A stretch of DNA of 64,000 nt from Robiginitomaculum sp. Lineage in GTDB: Bacteria > Pseudomonadota > Alphaproteobacteria > Caulobacterales > Maricaulaceae. The DNA lies in contig JAUZSF010000021.1 in the NCBI GenBank assembly GCA_030949705.1, positions 1-64,000 of the forward strand, in the 5' to 3' direction. A program made the position numbers and the translations under genes. This document shows positions 26,467-35,914 of this stretch, piece after piece; position 1 is the stretch's first letter, and the number at the start of each line of letters is the position of its first letter. The notes beneath the pieces were generated by a model. The model worked only from the letters and a program-made list of their open reading frames with translations, was not told the origin of the DNA and did no database searches.

Positions 26467-29163
26467 TCAGGCGATAAATCCACCACCACCGCCAGATTGC
26501 AAGCGGGACAGACCCGCCGAATAATTGGCAATCTGTCTTGATAAATAGGCCGGCACCGGACCGCCTGTTCCCTTGCCCTTGCCGTTGAGCAAGTCTTTCA
26601 AGGCTGGATCCAGCGTCAGCGTGCGATAGGCCGACCGAATGGTGGTCAGCGCCTGTTGCAATATATCAGAGGCCGCCTTGGCCCCGGTCAGCGTGCTGAG
26701 ATCCAAATCACTACCAAGAGCCAAACCATAGGTTGGCGGCTCGGTGGGGGTCGTGGTTTTGGTGGTCACAGCCTTTGAAGGCTGAATTACCCCTTCGGGC
26801 AGACCAAGAGCGCTCAGCAGATCCCGCCCCTTTGGTCCGGCAAACAGTTCGATGGAATGTCTCTTGCTGGCGGTAATTTTCAAGGTATCCCCATCGGTGC
26901 CACGAACCACACTGGCCTTGCCATTGAGCAGGGTAATTGCATTTATTTTTTGCGTCAGCGTGCGGTAATTATCGGTGGCGCTGATCCGTATTTTGCGCTT
27001 TGCACCGCCATCGACACTGATTAGGAAACTATCTCCGGCCCGCGCCAGCGAACGATCAGTCAACAGGCGGCTGTCCGCATACAGCACATCACCTCTGGGA
27101 AGGCCCAGGGCGTCGAGTATGGAGACTCCTTGCGGGTCCACTGCAATCGCCGCCGCCGAAGAAAATCCAGCCCGGCCAGAGACCTGTACGCTGCCGGTTT
27201 GGGCGCCGTTGGCCGCGTTTAGTACGGCTGAATATGCGTTTTCGGTGCCCGCCAGAACACCGCCGCCAGGCAGGGAACCGGTGGTGCTGCCAGCCAGATA
27301 CAGATTGCCGCCATAGGCAACAACATCATTGATCCGGTCATCGGTGCTGGTCCCTAAAAAGGTGGTATAGGTGCGCACCGGTTGCCCCAAACCATTTTCG
27401 TCAATCCGCGCTACAAAGCCGTCGCGCCCTCCCGCGTGGGCGGTTACGGCCGGGCCCAGGGCATTGGCGGCACCGGCGCTGCCAGCCACAATAATGCCCG
27501 TACCATCCAGCGTGATCGAACTGATCGTACCCCCATCCAGCGTGCCCAGATCGTGGGTGTATAACGCCGCCGAGACACCGTCTGCGGCGCTGTATTTGCG
27601 CAATTTACCAACCCCGCTTTCCACGCTGGCTACCAACAAGTCACCATTGGCGTCCACCGTAATGGCATTGGCGGTTTCATTGCCCGCACCGCCAAACTGG
27701 CGGGTATAGAGCGTGGCCCCGGTCGACGACAGCGCCCGCACATAACCGTCATCACCACCGCCTTGCGTGCCGCTAAGCGGAGAACTGGTCCGTCCAGCCA
27801 GATATATATTGCCATTGGCCCCCAGCGCGATACTGCGCACATCATCGGTGCCAGAACCGCCAAAGCGCTTCACAAACACCTCGCGCCCTGTGGCATCAAA
27901 TTTGGTGACAAAAGCATCGGCTCCGCCAAAATTTGTGGTCGATCCCAAAATACCGGTAACCTTGCCCGCCACCACAACCGAGCCATCGGCAGCCACCGCC
28001 AGTGCCAGTCCCGAAGCCGTGTCAGCAGCCCCGATCCCCCGGGTAAAAACCTCTTTTCCGGTTGAATCATATTTGGTCAGAAACACATCCTGCGTGCCGC
28101 GCGGAGTCAGCCCCCCGGTCGTCCCTGTTGACTGCGACAACACATAGACTTCGCCATTGGCCCCGGTTTTCACCGCCAGCGCTTTACTCGGCGTGCCTTC
28201 AGTGGTTTCCAGCCGATTGGAAAAAGCCACTGTAGGGGCGGCCCCGGTTTGCGTGTCATAACGGATCAATTGCACGGCCAGATCCTTGCCAAATCCGCTG
28301 GTGCCCACCGTATAAAGCGACGGGGTACTGGTTGGTGAGGAAAAGGATAATGGTTCGGAACTGACCCCCGTAAATTTCAAGCCAAACTGTGTTCCCGGTA
28401 TAATGCCGTTCTTGTCAGGGGTGCCGATTTTTACCCGCTTTACCGTGGTCACCAGGCCAGCAGCAGCCAATTTGGTATTGATATAAGCGGCCACATTATC
28501 CAGATTGCGCGGCGTTGTGCCCATGCCGGCCAGGTCAATATTGACGACCACATTGCCGTTCAGTTTTTTAGCGGTGATATCAAATTGCACATTGCCAGAA
28601 AGCGATGCCACGGGGGCGTCAAACGGACCATCCTGGATAACACCGGTAACAAATTCGCTATTACCACGGCCAATGGCCAGCGTAGAGCGCGCACTGGTCA
28701 GCTTTTCCCCTTGCAAAAAGCTCAGTTCATCAAACTTGGTTGCCGATAGAAAACTACCCAGTTGGGCAATCCCATTGGCAAAGTTTTTATTCAGAAAACT
28801 GCGCCGGGAATCTGTCGTCGTCCGGTTCGATGCATCAGTCGCCAGCGCCGCCAACTTGTTAACGCCGCTGTAAAGTGCGAATAGTTTTTTTTGATCGGGC
28901 GGGGCTGCCGAATTGGAAAAGGCCCCCAGATCATTTTCAAAAAAGACCCCGCGAGCCAGCACCGTATTGAGCGTTTTTTCCAGCCCGGGTGGCTTCGCAT
29001 CCGGGTCCCATGGCGGCGGCACCGAGGTATCGGGCGCCTTGGAATTTGGCAGCGGTCCAGGCTTAAATGTACGCGCAAGTGTTTGCGCCGATCGTGCATT
29101 AAAAACATCAATCAGCAAATTGGAACTCAGGCCTATGGGTGGGAGTAACCCCAGATCCGCCAT
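26467..29163 (-). CDS. Beta-propeller (SBBP-like) protein with flagellin-IN-like C-terminal region
   Basis: An 898-residue protein with no classical signal peptide. Residues about 300-680 contain repeated units of the form DAFVTKFDATGREVFVKRFG and DDVRSIALGANGNIYLAGRT, typical SBBP/NHL-like propeller blades. Two segments, one before and one after the propeller (VQFDITAKKLNGNVVVNID and SFLISVDGGAKRKIRISATD then LKITASKRHSIELFAG), resemble flagellin-IN modules found in flagellin and FliD. ATG at 29163 is chosen because AAGGAG lies 8 nt upstream. Its place beside flagellin and glycosylation genes suggests a flagellum-associated or flagellar-exported protein; this is inferred. Confidence 0.7.
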   Translation of the reverse strand: MADLGLLPPIGLSSNLLIDVFNARSAQTLARTFKPGPLPNSKAPDTSVPPPWDPDAKPPGLEKTLNTVLARGVFFENDLGAFSNSAAPPDQKKLFALYSGVNKLAALATDASNRTTTDSRRSFLNKNFANGIAQLGSFLSATKFDELSFLQGEKLTSARSTLAIGRGNSEFVTGVIQDGPFDAPVASLSGNVQFDITAKKLNGNVVVNIDLAGMGTTPRNLDNVAAYINTKLAAAGLVTTVKRVKIGTPDKNGIIPGTQFGLKFTGVSSEPLSFSSPTSTPSLYTVGTSGFGKDLAVQLIRYDTQTGAAPTVAFSNRLETTEGTPSKALAVKTGANGEVYVLSQSTGTTGGLTPRGTQDVFLTKYDSTGKEVFTRGIGAADTASGLALAVAADGSVVVAGKVTGILGSTTNFGGADAFVTKFDATGREVFVKRFGGSGTDDVRSIALGANGNIYLAGRTSSPLSGTQGGGDDGYVRALSSTGATLYTRQFGGAGNETANAITVDANGDLLVASVESGVGKLRKYSAADGVSAALYTHDLGTLDGGTISSITLDGTGIIVAGSAGAANALGPAVTAHAGGRDGFVARIDENGLGQPVRTYTTFLGTSTDDRINDVVAYGGNLYLAGSTTGSLPGGGVLAGTENAYSAVLNAANGAQTGSVQVSGRAGFSSAAAIAVDPQGVSILDALGLPRGDVLYADSRLLTDRSLARAGDSFLISVDGGAKRKIRISATDNYRTLTQKINAITLLNGKASVVRGTDGDTLKITASKRHSIELFAGPKGRDLLSALGLPEGVIQPSKAVTTKTTTPTEPPTYGLALGSDLDLSTLTGAKAASDILQQALTTIRSAYRTLTLDPALKDLLNGKGKGTGGPVPAYLSRQIANYSAGLSRLQSGGGGGFIA

Positions 29164-29322
29164 AACATGCACTCCTTAGAGCCAGCATGCCGCGAAAACG
29201 TGCAAGAAGGATTAAATTACAAGGCCGTATGCCTTTCAAATGGCATCATTCAGGCCCTCCAACAAGGCCACACATCGCCCCCCGCTCGTCCGCACTGCTG
29301 TGTCGAGCAAGCCGCCCGGTTT

Positions 29323-29868
29323 CTAAGCGCCAAACTCATTTCGCAACACCCCATAAAACAGGCAATCAACAAAACGCCCGTCTTCCATTTTATGGGCTTC
29401 GCGATGACGACCCTCCAGGGTAAAGCCAAGGCCGGGCAGCAGGTTTTGTTTGGCGCTGTCTACATCATATATTTCGGCCCAAATGCGATGCAGAGCCAGG
29501 GTTTCAAAGCCGTATTTCAGTAATAATCTGCCGGCATCGGGGGCATAAACCTCGTCAATATAAAGATCATCGGCTCCCAGATAGATGGAAAAATCGGCGC
29601 TCTCATTGCGCCGGTCTATATAGCATAGCCCGCACGCCCCCAGCAGGCGTCCGCCATCTGCCACCGTGATAGCAAACATGTGTACGCGCTCGTCCGCCAG
29701 CACAACATTTTCATACCAGCTTTGTTGCATGGTTGGCGTAATATCACGGTATTCGCGAAAATACTGGCGATAATCGGGGCGGTTTCGCCATAGGCGCAAC
29801 GGCTCCAGGTCATCAGGCATGATCGGTCGCAAGACCACCTGGTCGCCGTTAAGCACCGGCACACTCAT
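29323..29868 (-). CDS. GNAT N-acetyltransferase (possible PseH role)
   Basis: A 181-residue RimJ/RimL-type acetyltransferase: N-terminal VVLRPIMPDDLEPLRLWRN, central LLGACGLCYIDRRNESADFSIYLG, and the acetyl-CoA region leading to LLKYGFETLALHRIWAEIY with a GFTLEGRHREAH end. Its start overlaps the NeuB-like gene stop by 4 nt (ATGA), so it belongs to the sugar operon. In pseudaminic acid synthesis PseH acetylates the 4-amino sugar, and this gene could fill that role. The exact substrate cannot be told from sequence. Confidence 0.82.
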   Translation of the reverse strand: MSVPVLNGDQVVLRPIMPDDLEPLRLWRNRPDYRQYFREYRDITPTMQQSWYENVVLADERVHMFAITVADGGRLLGACGLCYIDRRNESADFSIYLGADDLYIDEVYAPDAGRLLLKYGFETLALHRIWAEIYDVDSAKQNLLPGLGFTLEGRHREAHKMEDGRFVDCLFYGVLRNEFGA

Positions 29869-30941
29869 GAGAGCATATCCCAGCTTAGCGCCTCGCCCTT
29901 GCCCAGCGCCTTGCCCAGGGTGCGGCCAACAACTTTGTCTTCCTCGAATGGCTCTACCGAACCTTCGGGGCGCGGACGCAAGGCCTTTAAATCAGACGCA
30001 CACAAGACATGGCCCGCCGGCAGATCAGTGCGCACCCGCAGACAGCGGCGCTGTACTATGCTGGCCTCTTGCTCATTACCCTCAACCCGTTTGATGCCAT
30101 CGCCCAGCGCCAGTTCCAGCTCGCGCGCCCGGTCCACCATTTCACGCCAGCTTTGCGGGTTCATGGAAAACCCATGGTCCGGCCCCTCGCGCGAATTATC
30201 GTCGGTAAAGTGCTTTTCCACCGCCCGCGCGCCCAGCGCAATGGCCCCTAAAACCGTGGCATGACCGGGGGTGTGATCCGACAGCCCCAGCACCAGTCCC
30301 GGGTATTTTTGTGCAAATTCACGCAAAACATTCAGATTGATAAATTCAAAATTTTCCAGCGCACCGGTATAATTGGTATTGCATTGCATCAGGCACAGGT
30401 CGGGTGTGTGTGCCAGCACCGCCGCCACGGCGCGTTCCACATCCGCCATGGTACTGGCCCCGGTGGCCAGAAACACCGGCTTGCCCCGCGCTGCCACCTG
30501 GCCAATGAATTGTGGCCAGCCCATATCGCCCGAGCCGATTTTATAGGCCTGCACCACCGGATCCATAAGTTCCAGTGCCGCCACATCATAGGGTGTGGTC
30601 ATATAATCTATGCCGGCCTCGGCGCAGGCAGCCACCAATGTGTCGGTCCAGTCCCGCGGGGTTTGGCACTGCTCAAACACTTCATAAACCGATTGCTTCC
30701 AGGCTGCCTGATGGGCGCTTTGACCGCCCAGTTTTTTAAAGCCTTCATCAGAGACGATATCTTTGGCCAAAAAGTGCTGAAACTTGGCACAATCGGCGCC
30801 GGCTTTGGCCGCCAGATGAATAAGTTCGACCGCGCGGGTAAGCTCCCCATCATGGGAAGAGGCAATGTCGGCAATAAAATAAGTAGGCTGGTCCGGCGCA
30901 ATCACCCGATCCCCAATACGGATTTGCGAATTCCATTTCAT
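29865..30941 (-). CDS. N-acetylneuraminate synthase-family protein (NeuB/PseI-like)
   Basis: A 358-residue enzyme of the NeuB family, which condenses phosphoenolpyruvate with a C6 amino sugar to make a nine-carbon sialic-type acid. Landmarks: PTYFIADIASSHDG near the N terminus, AGADCAKFQHF, DYMTTPYD, YKIGSGDM, FLATGAST, LGLSDHTPGH, VEKHFTDD, and a C-terminal SAF-like domain (RRCLRVRTDLPAGHVL). IADIASSHDG departs from the usual IAEIxxNHxG, so the substrate may be unusual. Start at 30941 overlaps the reductase stop (ATGA). Confidence 0.88.
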   Translation of the reverse strand: MKWNSQIRIGDRVIAPDQPTYFIADIASSHDGELTRAVELIHLAAKAGADCAKFQHFLAKDIVSDEGFKKLGGQSAHQAAWKQSVYEVFEQCQTPRDWTDTLVAACAEAGIDYMTTPYDVAALELMDPVVQAYKIGSGDMGWPQFIGQVAARGKPVFLATGASTMADVERAVAAVLAHTPDLCLMQCNTNYTGALENFEFINLNVLREFAQKYPGLVLGLSDHTPGHATVLGAIALGARAVEKHFTDDNSREGPDHGFSMNPQSWREMVDRARELELALGDGIKRVEGNEQEASIVQRRCLRVRTDLPAGHVLCASDLKALRPRPEGSVEPFEEDKVVGRTLGKALGKGEALSWDMLS

Positions 30942-31798
30942 GCGAGTGCTCTCCATTGCGAAACAAGGGTTTTGCACACTGCGGCCTGTCCCGGCAGATC
31001 ATAACCCAGCATTTGTTCTGCCCGTCTTACGTCCAACCCCAGCGAGCGGGCCCGGCGCGGGACCAGCGCCCTGACCGAGCCGGTTTTGGCCCCCATCACC
31101 TTGATACCGGCGGCCGCGGCAAGGCCCAGAATAAAATCTTTTTTGGATGAGACATCGCGGCTGGCCAGATTGATCAGACCCGTTTGGTTTCGCTCGATCA
31201 GATCAAACAGCGCCGCCGAAAACATGGTCGTATCTATGATCGAGCCATAAAAATCATCAAACAATGTCATAGGCTCGTGGTTTTTCAGAGCCTTCAGTGC
31301 CCAATTGGCAAAGCCGCGCCCATCGGGATGAAACCCGGCGATGGACGTGCGCACCACAAGGGCCTTAGGCACAGCAAGGGCATGCTGTTCGGCGGCATAT
31401 TTGCTGCGCGCATAGGCATTGCACAGCACCACCGCGGCCTGTTCATTATGTTTGGCATTACCGTCGCCATCAAAAAAATGATCGGTGGAAATATGTACAA
31501 AAAGCTTGGTCGTCTCGTGGCTCCAATCAGCCAGAATGCGCGCCGGGCGCGCATTGATATGATCGGCAAGGACCGGATCGGCTTCACATGCCGCCAGATC
31601 CACCAGCGCCGCCGCATTGATCACCATGTCCGGCTTTGCCTTTTTCAGTATAGGGACCAGAGCGTCTTCTCCACCAAGGTCCAGCGTATAGTCGGCACCG
31701 GATCGCGCCACGCTGAGCGGCACATGGCCACGCCGTTTTGCCTCGGCGCATAACGCCCGGCCCAACAGGCCGGTTCCCCCCAGGATCAGGATTCGCAT
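30938..31798 (-). CDS. RmlD-like sugar nucleotide reductase/epimerase (SDR)
   Basis: A 286-residue extended short-chain dehydrogenase: NAD(P)-binding GGTGLLGRAL at the N terminus, VINAAALVDLAACE, and the catalytic pair YARSKYAAEQ (Tyr and Lys). The pattern is closest to dTDP-4-dehydrorhamnose reductase (RmlD). In this operon it probably modifies a nonulosonic-acid precursor or another glycan sugar. Flanked by the cytidylyltransferase (15 nt upstream) and the NeuB-like gene (4-nt overlap). Confidence 0.82.
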   Translation of the reverse strand: MRILILGGTGLLGRALCAEAKRRGHVPLSVARSGADYTLDLGGEDALVPILKKAKPDMVINAAALVDLAACEADPVLADHINARPARILADWSHETTKLFVHISTDHFFDGDGNAKHNEQAAVVLCNAYARSKYAAEQHALAVPKALVVRTSIAGFHPDGRGFANWALKALKNHEPMTLFDDFYGSIIDTTMFSAALFDLIERNQTGLINLASRDVSSKKDFILGLAAAAGIKVMGAKTGSVRALVPRRARSLGLDVRRAEQMLGYDLPGQAAVCKTLVSQWRALA

Positions 31799-31813
31799 AA
31801 CGCCCCCGGCCCT

Positions 31814-32599
31814 TTATGCGGCATAATCAAGCGCCATGGGCGCGGTTTGCAGGGGCGCGCGAGTTTCGTCCCGCAGGCGTGCCTCGTCAGCAACATCGGC
31901 ATTGATCGCCACCAGATCCGGGCGACGCAGACACAGGGCGGCCAGTTCGGCGGCGCTGGCAAAGGCGGCCCCTTCCCCATAAGCCTGCGCGCAGGCACGG
32001 AAAAATTCCAGATCAGCGGCATGGTCCAGCGTCCAGCGCAGACGTTCCAGCCCGCCGCCGGGACCGCGCAGGCAGGCCTTGCTGAGACGGCGATGACGAC
32101 GCAACCACGGGGTTACGTGTTCGCGCTCATAAGGGTCGTGGGCGCATTTTTCCGCCTCATACAGAAGCGCCGCCGGAAAGGCATCGCAATCCAGCCCATG
32201 GGGGAAACGCGGGGGCATGTTATTGCACGCATAATCCACATCCGCCGAACCCAGCAATGTCAGCACCTGGCCACAAATTACCGGATCTATAAACGGACAA
32301 TCCGAGGTCACCCGCATCACCGTTGTCGCCTCGGCCTCGCGTGCCGCCTTGGCATAACGGGCCAGCACATCATGTTCGGATCCGCGCGAAACTCCATAGC
32401 CAGCGGCCCGCGCCGCCGCCGCCACCGGATCGTCTGCCTCCCCTTCGGGTACCGCACAGACAACCTTGTCCACACCGGACACACGCGCCAGGCGGTCCAG
32501 ACACCACAAAAGCGCAGATTTGCCAGCAATCTCCTCCAGGATTTTACCGGGTAATCGGGACGAACCCAAACGCGCCTGAACAATCACAACACAAGTCAT
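31814..32599 (-). CDS. SpsF/NeuA-type cytidylyltransferase
   Basis: A 261-residue nucleotidyltransferase: N-terminal VVIVQARLGSSRLPGKIL, the CTP-binding signature, then VCAVPEGEADDPVAA and VMRVTSDCPFIDP. The family activates acid sugars as CMP conjugates, so this gene would charge the NeuB product. The ATG at 32599 is preferred; a longer frame to 33028 only exists because it runs antisense to pseB. First gene of a four-gene leftward operon divergent from pseB. Confidence 0.85.
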   Translation of the reverse strand: MTCVVIVQARLGSSRLPGKILEEIAGKSALLWCLDRLARVSGVDKVVCAVPEGEADDPVAAAARAAGYGVSRGSEHDVLARYAKAAREAEATTVMRVTSDCPFIDPVICGQVLTLLGSADVDYACNNMPPRFPHGLDCDAFPAALLYEAEKCAHDPYEREHVTPWLRRHRRLSKACLRGPGGGLERLRWTLDHAADLEFFRACAQAYGEGAAFASAAELAALCLRRPDLVAINADVADEARLRDETRAPLQTAPMALDYAA

Positions 32600-32683
32600 A
32601 ATTACATTATCTGCACCGGCGGCTAACGTCTGGTTAACCATAAATGGCGAAGCTGTGTTTTGTTCAGAATGGGAAGAATCGTC

Positions 32684-33760
32684 ATGGCGCAAACCGCAGT
32701 CAAACAAAACCCGCCGGCCCGATTGGCCGCGGTGCACCGCAGTTTTCGCGAGCCACGCATTAATCTGGATGGCAAGGCCGTCATGATCACCGGCGGTACC
32801 GGCTCGTTCGGCAAACGCCTGACCCAGATGATTATCGATGAATACAAGCCGGCAAAACTGATCATTTTTTCCCGGGACGAGCTGAAACAGTATGAAATGG
32901 CACAGCGCTTCAACCCCGCTGAACATACCTTCATGCGGTATTTCATTGGAGATATTCGCGATCAGTCCCGCTTGGAACAGGCCATGCGCGGTGTTGATGT
33001 GGTGGTCCATGCCGCCGCCCTGAAGCATGTCCCCATTGCCGAATACAACCCGTTTGAATGCATCAAGACCAATGTGATGGGCGCAGAAAACGTGGTGCGC
33101 GCGGCCATTGCCGCCAAGGTCAGCAAAGTCTGCGCCCTGTCCACCGACAAGGCCGCCAATCCGATCAATCTTTATGGGGCCTCAAAACTGGCCTCCGACA
33201 AAATTTTTGCCGCCGCCAGCGCCATGGGCGGCTCGGACGGTCCAGTCTTTTCCATCGTACGCTATGGCAATGTGGTGGGATCGCGCGGCTCGGTTGCACC
33301 GTTTTTCAAAAAACTGATCGCCGAAGGGGCCAAAGAATTGCCCATCACCGATCCGCGCATGACCCGGTTCTGGATCACCCTGCCCCAGGCGGTGGATTTC
33401 GTGCTCTCTTCATTGGAAATGGCACGTGGCGGGGAAACCTTTGTGCCCAAGATTCCGTCCATGAGCACGGTGGAAATGGCCAATTCTCTGGCCCCGGGCA
33501 TGCCGCACCGGGTGATTGGCATTCGCCCTGGCGAAAAATTGCACGAAACCATGGTGCCGCTGGATGATGCCCATTCCACACTGGAACTAGAAGATCGCTT
33601 TGTCATTCTGCCCAGCCACGATAACAGCCAGCGCCAGCATTATCTGGATTGCAATGCCAAGGCTGTGGCCGCCGACTTTTCCTATGTGTCGGATTCAAAC
33701 CCGGAACATCTGGATGCCCATGGCCTGCAAATGCTGCTCGAAGAAACCTTTAACGGCTAG
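32684..33760 (+). CDS. pseB: UDP-N-acetylglucosamine 4,6-dehydratase (inverting)
   Basis: A 358-residue SDR-type enzyme doing the first step of pseudaminic acid synthesis. It has the nucleotide-binding GGTGSFGKRL, FSRDELKQYEM, VHAAALKHVPIAEYNP, STDKAANPINLYGASKLASD with catalytic Asp-Lys and Tyr-Lys, and IRPGEKLHETM near the end. The ATG at 32684 follows GGAAGA at good spacing. Divergent from the NeuB operon. PseC (aminotransferase) and PseG (hydrolase) genes are not in this window. Confidence 0.93.
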   Translation: MAQTAVKQNPPARLAAVHRSFREPRINLDGKAVMITGGTGSFGKRLTQMIIDEYKPAKLIIFSRDELKQYEMAQRFNPAEHTFMRYFIGDIRDQSRLEQAMRGVDVVVHAAALKHVPIAEYNPFECIKTNVMGAENVVRAAIAAKVSKVCALSTDKAANPINLYGASKLASDKIFAAASAMGGSDGPVFSIVRYGNVVGSRGSVAPFFKKLIAEGAKELPITDPRMTRFWITLPQAVDFVLSSLEMARGGETFVPKIPSMSTVEMANSLAPGMPHRVIGIRPGEKLHETMVPLDDAHSTLELEDRFVILPSHDNSQRQHYLDCNAKAVAADFSYVSDSNPEHLDAHGLQMLLEETFNG

Positions 33761-34346
33761 ACGCCATGATTGCTTTGCTGACCGTAAAGGCTCCACGCAG
33801 ATCACCCAGTGCAAACCCCGTGGCCTGATCTTCGGGGTAATGCTCTCCAAGAGCTTTCTGTACCGCAGGCGAAAGATTGCTGCCATGGCAGGCCAGGCAC
33901 GGCTGTCCCACGGGGATGGCTTTCATATAGCGAAAGGTTTTGCCGCCGTTTTTATTGGCAAAAAAGGCAAAGCGTTCCAGCGCTGCCGGCGCCACCCCCT
34001 TGTCCATGGCAGCCTGAAAGCCCAACAGGGTTTCCCGTTCCCACGCATCGGGGGCATTGGCCGGATTGCGCAGCTTTAACGCCGTGCGGCCAATGTACAG
34101 GCCATCGGTTGAATATTGCGCCGCGATTGCCGGGGCAATCTGTTGGCATACAGAGATCGCCCCGACGGGTCCATCGACCTTCATGGCGGCCATCAATTGG
34201 CTTTTAAGGGTCGTGGCAAAGGTCTGGCTGGCGGCGCGCGCCTCAACCGCCTCGGCACGCAGGGCCGCCTGTTCGGCACTGTAGCCCACCGCCACAATCA
34301 CAAACCCGATCAGGACCAACAGCCCCATAATGATGACAATGCGCAT
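33750..34346 (-). CDS. DUF3365 (Tll0287-like) heme protein
   Basis: A 198-residue protein with an N-terminal membrane anchor (residues 2-22) followed by a periplasmic helical region. One c-type heme site is present: QPCLACHGS, near residue 150. This matches the DUF3365/Tll0287-like family of single-heme sensor or electron-transfer proteins. Its last 11 nt overlap the end of the convergent pseB gene. Confidence 0.82.
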   Translation of the reverse strand: MRIVIIMGLLVLIGFVIVAVGYSAEQAALRAEAVEARAASQTFATTLKSQLMAAMKVDGPVGAISVCQQIAPAIAAQYSTDGLYIGRTALKLRNPANAPDAWERETLLGFQAAMDKGVAPAALERFAFFANKNGGKTFRYMKAIPVGQPCLACHGSNLSPAVQKALGEHYPEDQATGFALGDLRGAFTVSKAIMASSR

Positions 34347-34417
34347 GCGCTTTCCTCTTCCAAGCCGGAAGAGTTTAGGGCAATCCCGCGAAAAGGAAAG
34401 TCGGCCCAGGCTGGGAC

Positions 34418-35254
34418 TTATTGGCCCTGGAACAAGGCTAAGATGGCTTGCGGTCGCCGATTGGCAATACCCAGCGCCTGTACGCCCAATTGTTGTTGCA
34501 CCTGCAAGGATTGCAGCTTGGCACTTTCCACCGCCATATCCGCATCAACCAGATTACCAACGCCCACATTCAGAGCATCGGTCAATTTGCTGACGAAGAC
34601 ACTGTGTGCCTCGATCTTTCGAACGTCCGAGCCAAGATTAGCCAGCGCCTGGTTGACATTATCCAGTGATGTTTTTACCGCCGTAACCGCCGCCTTGGCG
34701 AGGGTTACCGTGCCCAGACTGGCCGTAGAGGCCAAGGTGATGATCGAACCACCAAAGGACATGTTCTGGGTTTTCAAAGTCAGCGTACGAGTACCGTCCG
34801 CATCGGCCAGAAACCCAATGCCGGGCGAATTGGAGCTGTCCAGAATATTGGCGCCGTCAAAAGCAGCATTGGCCAGAATGGTCGATATTTGCGAAAGGAT
34901 GGCTTTGAAATCAGAATCAAAAGCCTTGCGCGTAAATGTATCAATGGAGGTTTCCGTGGCCGCCGTTGCCTTGGCCCGTAATTCAATCAGCAAATTGGAG
35001 ATGGCCTCTCCGGCGGCCAGAGCCACATTCCCAATCGAGGCAGCCCGGTCCAGCGACGTACCCACCGCGTCATAGGCGCCAATGTCCGAGCGTAAACTCT
35101 GCGCCACTGCAAATATGGCCGCGTTGTCCTTGGCCCCGGCCACCTTCAATCCCGTATTGATGCGGCTTTGGACATTGTCCAAAGCGCCATTGGTTTTGTT
35201 CAGTTGCTGAAGAGCCGCCAAGGCTGCCGTATTGGTATGAACGCTGATAGTCAT
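34418..35254 (-). CDS. Flagellin (divergent copy)
   Basis: A 278-residue short flagellin of the alphaproteobacterial type without the central variable domains. The N-terminal D0/D1 reads NTAALAALQQLNKTNGALD with SRINTGLKVAGAKDNAA; the C-terminal D0 has LVDADMAVESAKLQSLQVQQ and ends FQGQ. It differs from the two copies upstream, which end in ILGFFR or ILGFFQ. A sigma-54 promoter lies 67 bp upstream (35321-35335). The filament protein is exported by the flagellar type III system and is the likely target of the sugar operon next door. Confidence 0.93.
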   Translation of the reverse strand: MTISVHTNTAALAALQQLNKTNGALDNVQSRINTGLKVAGAKDNAAIFAVAQSLRSDIGAYDAVGTSLDRAASIGNVALAAGEAISNLLIELRAKATAATETSIDTFTRKAFDSDFKAILSQISTILANAAFDGANILDSSNSPGIGFLADADGTRTLTLKTQNMSFGGSIITLASTASLGTVTLAKAAVTAVKTSLDNVNQALANLGSDVRKIEAHSVFVSKLTDALNVGVGNLVDADMAVESAKLQSLQVQQQLGVQALGIANRRPQAILALFQGQ

Positions 35255-35320
35255 TATATGCTCCGACGCACAAGGTTTACGTACCAGGCGGCAAGACCCG
35301 CCCCACTGACCATAGACAGA

Positions 35321-35335
35321 GCAACACTCGTGCCA
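35321..35335 (-). promoter_or_regulatory. Sigma-54 promoter of the divergent flagellin
   Basis: On the minus strand: TGGCACGAGTGTTGC, an exact match to the TGGCAC-N5-TTGC core with GG and GC 10 bases apart. Confidence 0.85.
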
Positions 35336-35476
35336 ACACGAGCGTGAGCATTTTATTCAATTATTACAATATATTGTGATTTTTTAATTTTACCAGGGCG
35401 GCAATATTAACCATAGTAAGGTCGCCATGTCGTGCCGGTCGGCGTCTTTTGCCGAGTACCCATCCAAAGGATAAAA

Positions 35477-35827
35477 TCAGGCTTTGGTATCGACTATCAG
35501 CCCTTCGGCATCGCTGGCGATGGCGATCGCCCGCAAGACTTCTTCACGGGGATATTGCTTGATCACTTCACCAGTTTCGCGATCAACACTTTTGTAGACG
35601 AAACTGCCCGTCGCTTCGTCTTTTCCGATGACCAGGTGTGTATTGGCCCGGTTCGGGGGCAAAGGGGCCGATAGCCGACCTGATAAAAGCGTATCGGCAA
35701 CGTCTTTTGACGCCGCCGGCATGTCTTGTTCTTGCTGAATGGGCGATTCCGTGGCGGACCCGCCACCATTGCCAGGACTGGCGGGCGGAGGAACAAGAAA
35801 CGGTATTTTTTGTATCTCGTTTGCCAT
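35477..35827 (-). CDS. FlaG-like protein
   Basis: A 116-residue soluble protein. The Pro/Gly/Gln-rich first half is variable; residues 65-110 carry LVIGKDEATGSFVYKSVDRETGEVIKQYPREEVLRAI, the FlaG signature. FlaG affects filament length or flagellin export in other bacteria. It lies between two flagellin genes in the same direction, with no clear sigma-54 site of its own. Confidence 0.75.
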   Translation of the reverse strand: MANEIQKIPFLVPPPASPGNGGGSATESPIQQEQDMPAASKDVADTLLSGRLSAPLPPNRANTHLVIGKDEATGSFVYKSVDRETGEVIKQYPREEVLRAIAIASDAEGLIVDTKA

Positions 35828-35914
35828 GTCTCTTCACCGGGGAAATGAGCCTTCGCGATAAGCCTGGCCAGCGTATCTTGCGTACGTTCTGACCAGGCCG
35901 CACGAAGGAAGTGC

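Noticed and set aside
32600-33028. N-terminal extension of the cytidylyltransferase frame
   Set aside because: It is antisense to pseB and carries no family sequence; the enzyme motif begins right after the ATG at 32599.
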